A stretch of DNA of 64,000 bases, from NCBI GenBank assembly GCA_028023455.1, contig JAQFVV010012512.1:3815935-3879934 (forward strand). Direction: 5' to 3'. Positions within the stretch are counted from its first letter, which is position 1, and the number at the start of each line of letters is the position of its first letter. The notes below the pieces were generated by a model that saw only the letters and a list, made by a program, of their open reading frames with translations, did not search any database and was not told where the DNA came from. Positions 34,434 through 47,385 of this stretch are shown one piece after another. Origin of the DNA: Epiperipatus broadwayi. Its lineage: Eukaryota; Onychophora; Udeonychophora; Euonychophora; Peripatidae. A program made the position numbers and the translations under genes.

Positions 34434-35289
34434 ATGTAAAATAATTTCCAAGAATCAGACGATCTTTTTAGAAGAGATTTTAAGTCCTATAAACATTCTG
34501 TTATATATATAATTTCATTACCTATGAAATCGGAAATTTATATGCGAGTAAAAGTAAATTTGTACTTAAAGATAAAATAACTTCAAGACAAATAATTTAG
34601 ATAGCATTGCAATGCTTATAAAATCTATTACATCACAGCCTTATCTGCATATATATGTAGGTGGAGTTATACACATACACCCAGCAATATTCACACAACC
34701 TATTTTAACATTTTACTTTATAATCGATTATATGTAAACAATATGCATAAAGACATTAATATATTAGTTGTACGAACATATATGCACATTCATGTAAACA
34801 TATGTTATTATATATCAAAATACATTATTACAGGATGATATACATGGACTAGGATGGGTTTGAATTAGGAAAAGAGGCCTACTATGGTACAGAGTAGGTG
34901 AAATTGGCTGATAGACAGATAATACCATTTCAATATATATGCAATTTAAAAGAATTGCATAGTAACAATAAATGAACATGCAAACATGATTAACGAATAT
35001 AAAATTTTTAAATTCTGATTCAAAATACTGGATGGTAGTTCATATGATGGTCGATGTCGAAATACAAGCACTAGAAAGTAAAAAAGATTACTAAAATAAA
35101 TAAATTAAAATTTGTTGAGTATTTCAAATGTAAAAGGTATTTACTTTTATATAAGATTAAACATTCACCTTTTCACCATCAGCAGGTATCTTTAGTATCA
35201 TTAGAAATGCAATAAGTAATACTCGATCATTAAAATGCTTTTTACCTATCCACCAACAGATTGAATGTAAATGTGATTGCAGTAAATCC
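34434..35289. other. No gene seen
   Basis: AT-rich DNA, no motif. Confidence 0.35.
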
Positions 35290-36140
35290 GGTAAAGTCCC
35301 TCACATTTTTTTAATATTTTACATTTGGCTTCCATCCATGATCATTTTATGGACTATGTATGAACACCTGTCACTGGATTCACATAGTTCTGTTGGTGGT
35401 TGATGGTTGAATGTTGAAACTCTCTACCGTTGAGGTCTGAATAGCCTGGCCACTCATCTGAATGAATAATAGAACCAGCCATGCATTCCGTTTCACTTAT
35501 GGGTTGATGTTGAACTTAAAGTAGCAATAATCTGAATCCTTTTGCAGCCCAAATACCCAAGGTCCATCAATTCCGGCTTTGTGTTTTTTTTAATACTAAT
35601 TACAATTACTGATTTGTCTCTGCAAGTAAATGGCTGATCACAACTTAGCATTCTTCCCTTTTTATACTTTCTTTGGCCTGAAAATCTTGCCTCATCTATT
35701 TACATTGGTTCTTCTTCAGTCTCTATTAATTGTCCTTTTTTCTTTATGATTCAGGAACAGACTTCCCTGCAGAAATTGAAACAATCTACTACTGTATTTA
35801 AAGATTTGCTGGGCATCGTCACCACTTTTCTAGTCGGAAAATATGAGATGAGAAAGTTAACAAGTTTGAGAATCTAACACACTGTCAATCAGCTATTAAT
35901 CCTGCTATTTGCATCCATGTAATGGAAAAATAGTTTGCCTGTATGAATAGAGCAAGTAGTATAGCATATAGAACAGCGCATAGTGTAAACCCATTCCCCT
36001 TGTGGTTTTTTTCTTCATTTCTCTAACATGTTATTATCACACTTTTCACATGGCCTTTTCCTTTCTTTATCATTTAAAAGGTTATTATCCTTCAGAAAGG
36101 TAATAGTCTGATTCTCACTAGAAATGATATCAAAGTAAAA
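35290..36140 (-). pseudogene. Merlin (ISXO2-like) transposase pseudogene, second copy
   Basis: From right to left on the minus strand: TITFLKDNNLL and PCEKCDNNM with GEWVYTMRCSIC (zinc-binding part), VVDCFNFCREVCS, then IDEARFSGQRKYKKGRM with the first catalytic Asp, GPWVFGLQ, SIIHSDEWPGYSDL with the second Asp, and FQHSTINHQQNYVNP, TGVHT and SWMEAKCKI. The third acidic position (family IE.xW) reads SIK, so Glu is replaced. At least one frameshift and several stops break it. It differs from the 14.8-kb copy (SDEW against SNFW) and keeps more of the catalytic residues. It lies between copies of repeat family G. Confidence 0.85.
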
Positions 36141-36539
36141 TGATTTCAAAACCATGGTTAAGAGATTCAATAAATGTCTCTGAGATTGAAAGAAATTGGG
36201 TTACTCAAGACCAAATATTTCAGATTGAAATTTGTCTTTTATACCCATTTTCAAATCATATGATCACTTGAACACATACCTTTTACATTTCAGTTTTTTA
36301 TTTTTTAAATATTAATGAAAAGCAGGTTAATTAGCTTTTTATTTTTTTGGAGGTGTTTTAAAATTCAAAATGTCGTGTGTGTATCCTGTTTCACCTATTA
36401 TATCCCATAGTAGTATTTGTATTGGTTTTAAACCCCATCAAGTGCATGTATATCTAAATACCTGCATATTTAAATAAAGGTAGCTCTGGTGTCTTCTTTA
36501 AATTAATAAATAGATGTTAAAACTAAAATTTGTAAATGA

Positions 36540-37170
36540 CATTATGGTTTTGCAAGGGTTTTAAAATAGATTTTAAGACAAAGAAGAAGTGGCTAAGCTG
36601 CCCTATTTTCTGATTAAATTAATTTTGCTTTGGTCTTCTTTAAAGTAATAGAGAGATGTTAAAACTTAAATCGTAAAACTAACACATGTATCAGCACACA
36701 TATATATGCAAGTACAAATTGTGACATGTAAAAGATTTAATTATGTTACAGTGCGATTATATTTTTAAATCTTTAATTTATTATAATTTTATCGTATACA
36801 TATATAACGAAATGTTTATGCAACTATTTATCAGTTTCTAAATTTTAAAATAAATTTTAAGTGAAAGTGCTAAGTTAAGAAATTTAGCAATAGAAAGTAA
36901 ATCACCACCTGCGCTAAGGCAGGTCATCGTCTGATTTTTGGAAATTATCTTTTGTCACACACATGTGGTTTAATTTGTGTGATAACCAAGGACAGAGTTT
37001 TAAAAATAAATTCTAAAGTAGATTTTAAGACAAGAGGGTCACTGTCAAGCTGCAATATTTTCTGAATAAATTAATTTTACTGACTTCTTCTTTAAAGTAA
37101 TAAATAAATGTTAAGACTTAAATCTTAAACCTAAAATTGAAAGTCTTAGCTCAAATCCCCTATATTGAAG
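36540..37170 (+). repeat. Repeat family G, partial and duplicated
   Basis: 36,560-36,690 recurs at 37,015-37,135 (TAGATTTTAAGACAA, CTTCTTTAAAGTAAT). 36,855-36,950 matches 43,571-43,800 with an internal deletion. 36,950-37,170 is the inverted match of 34,228-34,433. Confidence 0.6.
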
Positions 37171-38422
37171 CAGTCAATCTTAGCTTAAGATTGACCTTCA
37201 GAGTTCCATCTACTAACCTGTGTTTAAACCCTATATCCCATCCCGCTCCTTTTGTCATGTATGTATATTTTATGTATACATTTGAGATGTGCACCCACAT
37301 TATAAAATTTTAATTTTTAAATTAATATTTTTATTATTATTAATGTTATGACTATTAATTCTTTTCATTAAAATACATAGGTGTGCCTCAAATATATATA
37401 TATATATATAGGAGCAAAATACTAACAAAATATTGATTTTTGTGTAAATATTTTATTATATGTCATTTGTACAACTTTTTTTTTTAAGTATTTTTTCTTT
37501 TAAACTGTATATTATGTAAAATCCAATATGGAAGATGCTACAGTTGATTGTCTAAAAATGATTAAAGGGTTGGAAACACTATTGTTTTAATCTGGGGAAG
37601 ATATTTTTAATTAAAGTTTTTACTTAAAAGGGGATTAAGATTAGAGATACTTTTGTTATAAACATTTTGTCAAATCTATTTCTAATCTGGAAATAGATTT
37701 GAATATATTTTCAGACGTTATCTTACTATTGCATCTTCAAAAACAATCGATAAAGAAAAGTATAAAATGGCTGTATTTTGAATGACAGATTATATTAGCT
37801 ACTATAGTGAGAACTGATTGTTAACATCGCTTTTCCCTCCTCGTCGATAAAATTAGCGGTTAAAAGGTTAACATCGCTGTGAAACTAAAAATGATGTAGT
37901 AGAAAATCCACCACCCTTCTCAGCCCTGTGGGGTCATCATTTTCTGTGGCCGTACCATCCTGCTACCCAAGAGTGAAGTAAAAGCCCGACCTAAGAATTT
38001 TAGAATGCTAATAGAAGCTTGTTGCCACCGAAGAACTTTCATTTCAATTGCCATGCACTTGCAATATTTTAAATTGAACTCTTAAAACTGCAAGGTAACT
38101 TTTCAAGCCATCACCTCAAACTAAATCTAGCCTAAATAATTTATCAAGATTTCTTCTAATGTATTATTTAACTTTGTTTTTGTTTTAATATGTAATTTGC
38201 TCTTAAGTAATTCCTATAAATTTAATTCTCTTATATGCTCTTAACTTTCCTTAACTTTGGTGTGGTCATTTATTTACATGTATTTATTATTTGATTTCTA
38301 TATCTGCTTGCTTATTATTCATATGCCAATCTCACAACCTGGCAAGCTTAATTTCTAAAAATCTTTTCTGTCATTTTTTAAACTTAACCTTCATGAAAAG
38401 GTTATTAACGTCCCCTTAAAAT
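37171..38422. other. No gene; (AT)n at ~37,395-37,412
   Basis: AT-rich flank up to the RTE target site. Confidence 0.4.
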
Positions 38423-41400
38423 ATGTGTATATCATCATCATCATCATCATCATCAACCATTATTAATCCACTGCAGGATGAAGGTCTCTCCAAGTTTAAT
38501 CCATCTTCTCTGATCTTTAGCTTCTCTTCTCCACAACACCGCTGCACATTTTCTTATTTCATCCATCCATCTCACATGTGGTCTCTTTCTGGGTCTTTTA
38601 CAATCTCTTGGAATCCAGTTTAAAATTTCAATTGTCCATCTATTATCATCTCTTCTAGCAATATGTCCAGCCCAACTCCATTTCAATCTTTTAATTTTTT
38701 CAATAAGGTCAGTAACACCTGTTTGTTGTCTTACCCATACATTGCGTTTTCGATCTCTTCTTGTTACTCCCAACATACATCTCTCCATACTCCTTTGAGT
38801 GATCTGAAGTCTCTGTATTGCTCTTCTATTAAGTGTCCAAGTCTCAGATCCATAAGTAAGAACTGGTAAAACACATTTTTTAAAAACCATCCTTTTCAAA
38901 CACATAGGCATATTTCCTTTTAGTATCAAGTTATTTCTACCAAAAGCACTCCAACCAAGTTTAATTCTATGATTAATTTTCTCTATTATGTTTCCATCTG
39001 TATTAATAATCTGACCAAGGTATTTGTAACTGTTAACTTCTTCTAATTCTTCATAATCAATCTTTATCTTCATATTTTGAGCAAATCGATTAAACATTAC
39101 TTTAGTCTTTTTAACATTTATCTTTAGTCCTACTTTTCTACTTTCATCTGCTAACTCCTGCAACATTTCCTGCAGCTCTAAGCATTATTTGCAAAAACAA
39201 CTACATCATCTGTGAAATCTAAATGACTTAAATACTCTCCATTTACTTTCACTCCTTTAGTTTCCCATTTTAATCCACAAAATACTTCTTGCAGCCCTGC
39301 TGTAAAGAGTTTTGGAGATATTGAGTCACCTTGCCTTACACCTTTCTCAATGTTGATTTTTCCAGTATCATTATGTAATCTAATTGTTGCTGTTGCATTT
39401 TTATAAATATTCTTTAAAATATGACAATATCCTGGATCTATACCTTGATGATCCAATGCTTTAATCACTGAAGAAATGTGTATAGAATCGAATGCCTTTT
39501 CATAATCTACAAATCCAAAACGTAATGACAACTCATATTTATTTGTCTTTTCTATGACTTCTCTCAATACCTGGATATGATCTATTGTACTAAAACCACT
39601 TTTAAATCCAGCTTGTTCTCTTGGTTGGTGGAAATCCAAAGTTCTCTGTAGATGAGTTGTAATTATCTTGGTAAAAATTTTATATAAAACTGATAAAAGG
39701 CTGATAGGTCTGTAATTTCTAATATCTTCTTTATCACCTTTTTAAAATATTAATATTATTACTGCATTCTTCCAATCTTCTGGTACAGCTTTATCATTTA
39801 GACATTTGGTATATAATTTTGCTAAAATTGTTTCTATTTCTTCACCTGCTTCTTTTAATATATCAATTATAATTCCATCATTTCCTGTAGCCTTTCCTTT
39901 CTTCATACACTTAATTGCATGTCTCACTTCTTCATTTAAAATTCTGGGTGATTCGGAAGATGTAATAGATATAGGAGGTACTTGTTCTTTATTACTATAT
40001 AATTCTTGATAAAAATCTTCTACCAATTTCATGATGTCATCTCTCTTTTTAGTAATAATTCCATCTTTTTTCTTATTGCAGATATAAATTTCCTACCAAT
40101 ACCAAAATGTTGTTTAGCATTTTTGAGACTTTTATTTTCTTCTACAGCTTTCCTTGCTATTTCACAGTTATACTTTCTTATATCATTTTCAACTCTTTTC
40201 CGTACCATTTTACAAAATTCGAGAGATTCAATTCTTTTTAATACATCATTTTTGTATATCTTCATATTCCTTCTTTTCTTCATAAATTGTCTAGTCTCAG
40301 TAGAAATTTTATTAGTCAATTGCTGCTTTTTTCTACCAGCTATGTTTGTTGCAGTTTTTAAAAGTGTATCAGTTATTTTCATATTAATTTCATTCAAATC
40401 TGTATCATGTTCAAAATCTCCTAACACTTGAAACCTATTTGTAAGTTCTAATTTAAATTCATTAGAATGTTTCTGAAGATTACGAATATCAACTGTAAAT
40501 ATTGTTTTTCTTAATAATTTTTGTCTTTCTAGTTTTACATTAACACGTAACTTACACCTTATTAATCGATGATCACTTCCTGTGTCAAATTTATTAAGAA
40601 CATTACAGTCTTAAAATATGTATTTTCTGTTAGTCAAAATATAATCCAATTCTGCTGTACCTTCATTTGGATGCTTCCATGTCCATTTCCTTTTAACATT
40701 TTTCTCAAAAAATGAATTCATAATATAAAGTTTTTCTTTTTCTGCAAACTCCACAAGTCTATGTCCTCTCTCATTTCTATTACCATAACCAAAATTACCT
40801 ACAGCAATTTCATCTTTCATTTGTCTACCAATTCTAGCATTAAAGTCTCCCATAACAATTTTAAAATGGTGTTTACTCTGATCAAAAGCCTTTTGTACAT
40901 TCATATAAAAATCTTCTACTACTTCATCACTATGAGAACTTGTTGGAGCATAAACCTGAATTATCTGCATTTGGTATCTGCTATTAAGTTGTATAACTAA
41001 TCTTGCCACTCTGTCCGATACACCATCAATCTCCACAATATTGTTCTTCCACTTTTTATTTATAATGAATCCTACTCCACTTGTATTTCCAATATGTGTG
41101 CCTTTATAATAGAGTATATGTCCACTTTTTAAATCAATTGTTTCTTCTCCTTTTCTTCTAACTTCAAAAAGTCCAATAATGTCCCATTTAAAATAAGACA
41201 TTTCTTCTTCTAATTCTTGCAATCTTCCTTCACTTGAAAGTGATCTGCAGTTGTAAGTACCTAAATAAAAAGTCGTCATCAAATGGCAGCCTGGGTATGC
41301 AATCAGGGGATTCTTAGCACCCTCCACCTTTGGTCACCAACCGCTGCCTTGGTTGGTGACTTTACAGCCTCCTGGGAATAAGGGCCATGCTTTATTTTTG

Positions 41401-41744
41401 TCTGTCATAATTGTATATATGTATTGGAAAAATATTTATCATTTACACAAACATTCATTCTGCCTTATCAGGCACTGAGAAGAAAGACCATGGTGTTTCT
41501 TGATCTTAAACTCAGAGGTAAAAAGCCAATAAACTCACCACGCTGGCTAATGTGTGTTGGTGAGCAGCCCATCCATGTTTGTATACTATATGAATAATCA
41601 CATAGTAATAACAGCTGCAACGACAAGAATGTATGGATTGGACATTAGGAATTTGCCCTGCTCGGTTCCTTTAAGGCCTCCAAGAGGAATCAAAGAGTCT
41701 CCTTTCAGTTAATAGCAAATTCCTTTCTGCAGCCATGTGTATAT
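38423..41744 (-). mobile_element. Complete RTE-type LINE with target-site duplication
   Basis: A 3.3-kb element on the minus strand. The 3' end is a (GAT)n tail at 38,433-38,454, as usual for RTE elements. The 10-bp sequence ATGTGTATAT occurs at 38,423-38,432 and 41,735-41,744 as target-site duplication, so the 5' end with its GC-richer untranslated region (to about 41,734) appears complete. A 50-bp 3' fragment of the same family lies at 48,927-48,980 and an RT fragment at 19.74-19.85 kb. Confidence 0.88.
38453..41279 (-). pseudogene. RTE polyprotein: apurinic-type endonuclease plus reverse transcriptase, lightly broken
   Basis: The start ATG is at 41,279. Endonuclease: LGTYNCRSL, WDIIGLFEVRRKG, QIIQVYAPTSSH, GDFNARIG, and DYILTNRK near the domain end. 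RT: KKGKATGNDGI, then the YRPISLLS region, FVDYEKAFDSI (first Asp), GVRQGDSISPKLF, and LDFTDDVVVF (FTDD in place of FADD). C-terminal part: KTKVMFN, YKYLGQII, LGWSAFGR, LPVLTYGSETW, WAGHIARRDD, RWMDEI, the usual RTE tail. Breaks seen: a TAA near 40,611, a frameshift in an A-run near 40,065, a TAA near 39,742 and a frameshift near 39,178. Otherwise the reading frame is kept, so insertion was fairly recent. Confidence 0.9.
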
Positions 41745-43559
41745 ATAATGCATTATAAATTAACATGTTTGCCAGATTGTTTTTACGAATCAACATTTTA
41801 GGTTCATCTTTAATATAAAAATTGATTTGTTTAACTCTGGATTTTCTACCCGGGGTAAATCCAGAACTTAAGCTAATTAACGCTTTGAAATCTTTTAAAG
41901 TGTTGTTTTTTTACTAAATTCTGAAAGAGTGACCTATTAATTATTTTCTATATAACTGCTCTTTTTTATTTACTCTTAAAATATAAGCTTAAATATTTCA
42001 GTTACTATAAAAACCATGAAGATGGGATTGAATTATTTTAAATATCAGAAAAGAAAAAGGGGGTAAATTTCACTATTTTAGTTATTAAGTAAATCTTAAT
42101 GTTTCTTTTACTAGATAAAATCTTAACGTATATTTATTTAGAAAAATCTTTCTCTATATATATATTATAACTGCATAGCATTGTATTTGTTTAAATTATA
42201 GTACTCAAACAAGGGTCATTCATTTTAAAGCAGTAAAATTTATTCAATGTCGTTAGTGACATTTATCATTACTGCATTAGTGACATTTGGCTATCTTCAT
42301 ATATAGATATATTATGTGCTTCTACTCTTCTAATCGGGGGGTTGTGACAAGTTTGAACCCATAGATTTCTTTTCATATCTCATTCTGTAGATAGTTGAGC
42401 TATCTGAAAACCACATTTATGTCATATAAAAATGCCTCTGGTGGTGATCCCATAAGTCTGGCACGTGCTATGCTCATCCACTGTCTTCGTACAAAAAGGC
42501 CTGCGTGTTTGCGATGTTCACGACATGCCTATCCACTTCGTCTTTCATCTAGAAGCATGACTTTTCCTGTTATTTCTTGGTTATAATGTCAGCACCACAA
42601 ACTTCTTCGTATATTTATTTCTTTTGCTTCATGGCCCAGTTTTAATGCTCTAATACTAAAATTGTGCTCTGCTTAAAATATATATATAAATGCAAACTAC
42701 TTCTAGTTTTATTAATTAAATTTATTTCAGTCTTATACAATCCCACCATCGTAACTTATTTCTGTATTTAAGAGTATCTATTTGCCTTGGGGAAAATAAA
42801 GCATTCCTACCAGCACTAATTAACAGAAGTTTCATTAAATATTTTGTCATATAATCAAATGTCATTTTCAAATATGTTTTCAAATATATTTTATTTATTT
42901 TCACAACCTGTGGTGTGAAAATAGTTTGTATTATATCTGTAATGAATCTCAGAATGCTCCCCAAAGTAATATGTTAGTTACCATGTTTCAGAACCATAAA
43001 TCAAAGTGTTAATGGCAATATTTTGTAATTTTTTGTAAAAGTTGATTGGCATCTTAATATTGGACCCATCAAAAATGTGTGCTTATTTATCATATATTAT
43101 TTAGCTAATAAAGAGCATATGAGGAATAATAGTGTGAATGGCACTATGTAATCATCTACTGATTGCTTATTCATGCCCATACTAATGTTTGCAATTAATT
43201 TATAAATGTATGTAAATAATTTGTCAGTATATTAAACTATATTTTATTGTCTAACTTATTTGAGTAGTTCGAATTCCTCTTTTCTCCATTTCCAAAAGTA
43301 CAGCCATACTTATATATATTTTAGTTTAGTCATAGTAATAGATGCCTCATTGTCTTCTCCGCTTTGCTAGTGGGTCGGATTAAAATTAATTCTCATGTGC
43401 CATCACTATTATGTTATTCATTAGGTGTTAGATCTGGGGCTTAGATAGTGGGTTTGAATCCAGGCTGGTCCCTGACCTAAATCTTGGGATTGACTGGGTT
43501 TGAAGTACATTTTGTGAGTTCCAGCTCATGTTAGATGGATAAACATGTTTTGACCGGTA
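41745..43559. other. No gene; possible worn SINE near 43,425-43,480
   Basis: GTGGGTTTGAATCCAGG near 43,460 resembles box B. The 42.43-42.60 kb block is richer in G+C and has a 63-codon frame of unknown meaning. Confidence 0.35.
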
Positions 43560-44690
43560 CAATATTAATATTTAAGATAAAAATGCTAAGTTAAGAAATT
43601 TAACAATAAAAAGCTAAATTTTATAATTTTAAAGAACAATTGTGAACAGTCTAGCAAATGCAATAGAGGGGTAAAATTTAATATATAAACCCCATATTTT
43701 GTCACTAATGGAGAGAGCTAGGAAGACACAAATTTGGTTTCACCAGGATGGAGAAGTTCAATTACCACCTGTGCTGAGGCAGGATATCACGGATGAGCAA
43801 CCCATCCAGTGCCTAATACAACTGCCAGACAACTCAACTTGGAAGAAAATTGGTAATATTTCTTCACCACAAAATCTATTTTAAAAATTTATAATATTTA
43901 AATGAAGCTAGATATAATGAACATTCATTAAATTATAAATTCTCAATTACTTAAAATTCTTGTTAAAATAAAATCTCTAAATGGTAACTGTAATAGTCTT
44001 GCCTGTAAATGTAACTTTTTAATAATTTCTTCTGTATCTGTAATCAGTTATTATTTTAATCTTTCTATAATCTGTGGCTGTACCTATTTTCCATTCTAAT
44101 TATTTTATTTCATTTCTAAATTCATGTGTTATGATAGGCCATAATTTTAAAGCAGAGAATAATTAACTTAATAAATTTTTGGAAGAGACAATTAGAAGTT
44201 CTCTGAAATAATGTTCGGTATTGCTTTTTAGCTTATATAAATTGCTGCTTTGAAATGTATTCTAAGAGATAACAACAGATTGCTATGTGCTCATTGTTAT
44301 CTATATTTAATTACTTAATAGGTGTTAGTCTGTTATTAAGGTTTGTATATTAATTTTTTGAGATTTATTATTATAGTTTTTAAATATTAGTTTTCTAATT
44401 TTTTTATACTCCACAAAATACTGTTGAAAGTCGAGAATTTTTTTTTTTAATGTAGTGCCTTAGGTATTTTAATTTTTTATGTTAATTTCTTTTCGCACCA
44501 TTTTTTGAATCTACATGCTTGTTTGAAAGTCAGAAACTTTTCCCATCATTTTTTGAAACAACATGCATCTAGTCAATGTCATTTATCGTTTGCATGCGTC
44601 AGCAGTGTTTTTGGAGATATTTTAAAATTCAAAATTGTGCCAAGCATGTACTATATCAGCACCAATAAGACCTATGTCCTAGTATGATTT
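43560..44690 (+). mobile_element. ~1-kb repeat family G, plus copy
   Basis: Inverted match of 33,139-34,250. The 61-codon frame at 43,699-43,884 contains MERARKTQIWFHQDGEVQ and ends LPDNSTWKKIG..SPQN; the frame at 44,505-44,687 contains CLKVRNFSHHF and FACVSSVFG. The equivalent frames exist in the minus copy with changes. No family is assigned. Confidence 0.6.
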
Positions 44691-45570
44691 TTTTATGATC
44701 ATAATATAAGCCCTATCTTAGATGTAAGCTCTAGTTAAGATCATCAGCAAATAGATTGCTTTTATTTGCATGTTGAAACACATAATAGACATATTGAATT
44801 ACAAAGAAATGAATGTATAATAAACAATATTTTTTGACATTAATGCTTTAAATAAATGATAAATTATATGGTACTTACATATTTTCCCATCGACCATTTC
44901 TGACAAATGTAATTCTATTCTGTATAGAGAAATAATTTCCTCTCAGCAAATCTTGGACTTTATGAATGATTTAATATGTGCTTTTAAAATTTCATCTACC
45001 ACAAGCTAGTATATCAGACAATTTATAATTTCATTTATATATTTTTAGATGCTTACTTTATTTATATTTATATTTAAAATGCTTGATTTAGTTTCATGTT
45101 AACTTTTAAATATTCAAAATAAAAGAAAAATCAGTTTGATTTCCTAAACATTTTTATCCTCTTAAAAGACTTTAAATAACGTAAGTGAATTTAATAATCA
45201 AAGTTTACCTTAAGTTAAATAATCAATCTTGCATTTAAAATTTTTTTAAAAAAGAATACCCAAGCAAGCCTATTATTGGTAATTTGGAAAGTGTTTACAA
45301 GATGTGCACTTAATAATAGGCAGACATGTTTGTGCCATATATGAATTTTTATAATTTAATATGCCATCTGTTGTAATGGATGTAATTAATGTGCATGTGT
45401 GAAATACAGAAACAGACTCTGAACTTTTATACCTGCATTTTTTTTTTTATGCTTTTGTATGGATAAGTCATTCTTAAATGTAATTATTTTTGTTACTATT
45501 CCTGTAACATACGTTTTCAAATAGCACTTGATTTAATGTTAAATTTATATAGAATAATATTTTGATCGCC
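44691..45570. other. No gene seen
   Basis: AT-rich DNA. Confidence 0.35.
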
Positions 45571-45800
45571 AGACAAGATCAGTGCAAACAGAAAAAACTA
45601 TTTTGCTAAGTATAAAAGAGAAATTGTGGAGGGCTCCCATGGTAAGATTTTTACAGCTTTCTGTAAAGAAAAATTGAACAAATGTTCATTTTTGTACTTA
45701 AATAAATGTAGCTTTTTGTACATAATAAAATAAGACATCCTCTGAAAATAAGCCTTATGATGTTATTTGGAGCAAAAATTAAGACCTGAACTTAAATACC
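45571..45800 (+). mobile_element. DNA-transposon relic with transposase N-terminal piece
   Basis: A short frame near 45,575-45,665 reads SVKRKNYFAKYKREIVEG, like the start of the DNA-binding domain of many pogo/Tigger-type proteins. Then AAATAAGACATCCTCTGAAA and ATAAGCC near 45,730, similar to the ends seen in repeat family G. Too short for a firm class. Confidence 0.4.
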
Positions 45801-46756
45801 AAATTCAGCTTATAGTTGTCTACCCCCCCCCCTCCTGACTTGGAAAAGAAGAAAGAATTTTCTAAAAGTCAAAAGAAGAAGAATCCAAATTTCTAGATTT
45901 TTTCCCCATTATGATTAAAAAAATTGTTATTTGAAATTAATCTATATTTTGTAAATTATGTATTTTTAGTCCGTCTCATCCACAGTCTTGTCTTTTTTTT
46001 CCCCTCCTCCACACCCATTTCTTTAAACCCAATAAGAAATTTGAAAAGAGAAATAAAAATTTGCCAAAAAGCAAAAGACCTGTCAATGTATAAGAGAGAG
46101 TTAGATTAAATAAATTTAGACTTTTACAATCAGAATAAATTACTATTTTAGTAAATAAATCTACAATTTTTCGATTAGTCATCTCACTGTTTAAAGCAGT
46201 GTTTAAAGATCCACTTAAAGAGAACATTCAAATGTATATAAACAATCGATCAGTATTTGTATATTTCTTTCTACTATATACAGTGCTGTAATATTTTTAT
46301 TTTTTCTATCTAACTTCATTTTCAATTTTTAACATTTTTATTATTAAACACTATAATTCTCTCTTACATTTCAATTCCTCTAATATCAATTTTAATATAT
46401 AGGCCCCAACTTATATTCAAGCTATTTATTCACCAAAATAAATGCTCAAGATAAAAACTTCAAAATAGTGCTGCCCTCTTTTTGATATTTTATGTATGTC
46501 ATTATAAAATATTTACGATTTTTGTGTTAATTAATAAATGTAACAAAAGTCTTTGAAAACAGTGCACAATATGTAAACTGATAATTATTACTTATGGCTT
46601 CTTAAGTAGATAGTTTCAAATATCTTTTCATTAATTTAAAAATTTAAAAAATTATTTATAATAACATATTTCAGACCATCAGTTATGAATTTAGTAATCT
46701 TTAAATAAAAATAAAGTAATTAATTTCTGTGTTTACCTACTTTTGCTACAAAAAAT
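45801..46756. other. No gene seen
   Basis: AT-rich with a C-run near 45,826; nothing recognised. Confidence 0.35.
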
Positions 46757-47385
46757 GTAATTGTAAATTCTCTGTTCAAATTTCTGTTGTGCAGTTAGCT
46801 TGGCTTTATTGAATTCTTTTATTTTCCATTGTAGAAATAGCTTCAATCTTTACTATTATGTCATTTGTGTTTGATAACGTCTACATAGATCAGTGGCTAT
46901 TAAAGCACAGTAACTTTATTATCCTAATGAGTCTCCTAAAACTTCTAGGAAGATCCAATACGTATAATTTTATTGCTAAGTATGGATAATGAAGCTCTTG
47001 AAATTGTTATAAATTCTGATAATGAAATAAATCAAAATGTTTGGTATTGCTCTAAGTTCTATTCTTTTGATAGTTTTATCCAACTTGATAATTTGCCAGT
47101 TGTTAGTGAGACTGCTGGTTGAATAGACAATCACTTATAAATTATCTGTTCAAATATCTGTATTGCTTAGCTTTATTGAGTCATTTTATTCTCCACTATA
47201 GCAATAGTTTCTACCTTTACTATTAGGTCATTTGTGTTTAACGACATCTACATAGATCAGTGATTATTAAAGCACAGTAACCTTGTGGTCCTGATGAGTT
47301 TCCTGAAACTTCTAGGAAATTCCAATCCAAATAATTTTTTTATTGGTATGGATAACAAAATTTGTTAAGTACTTTCTGAGAATAT
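46757..47385 (+). repeat. Direct repeat with ~367-bp period
   Basis: 46,757-47,000 recurs at 47,130-47,375 (CTGTTCAAATxTCTGT, TCATTTGTGTTTxA, CTACATAGATCAGTG, AAGCACAGTAAC, AACTTCTAGGAA). Both copies contain CT(A/G)ATGAGT(C/T)TCCT followed by (G/A)AAAC, but no helix arrangement of a hammerhead could be built. Confidence 0.7.

Noticed and set aside
40006-40431. 141-codon plus-strand frame and other plus frames at 38.4-41.0 kb
   Set aside because: Antisense shadows of the RTE coding region.
44740-44770. CTGATGA on the minus strand near 44,752
   Set aside because: The surrounding sequence does not form helices II or III.
46915-47320. Hammerhead-like words CTGATGAGTTTCCTGAAAC
   Set aside because: GAAAC follows too closely for a helix II, and no helix I or cleavage triplet can be placed.
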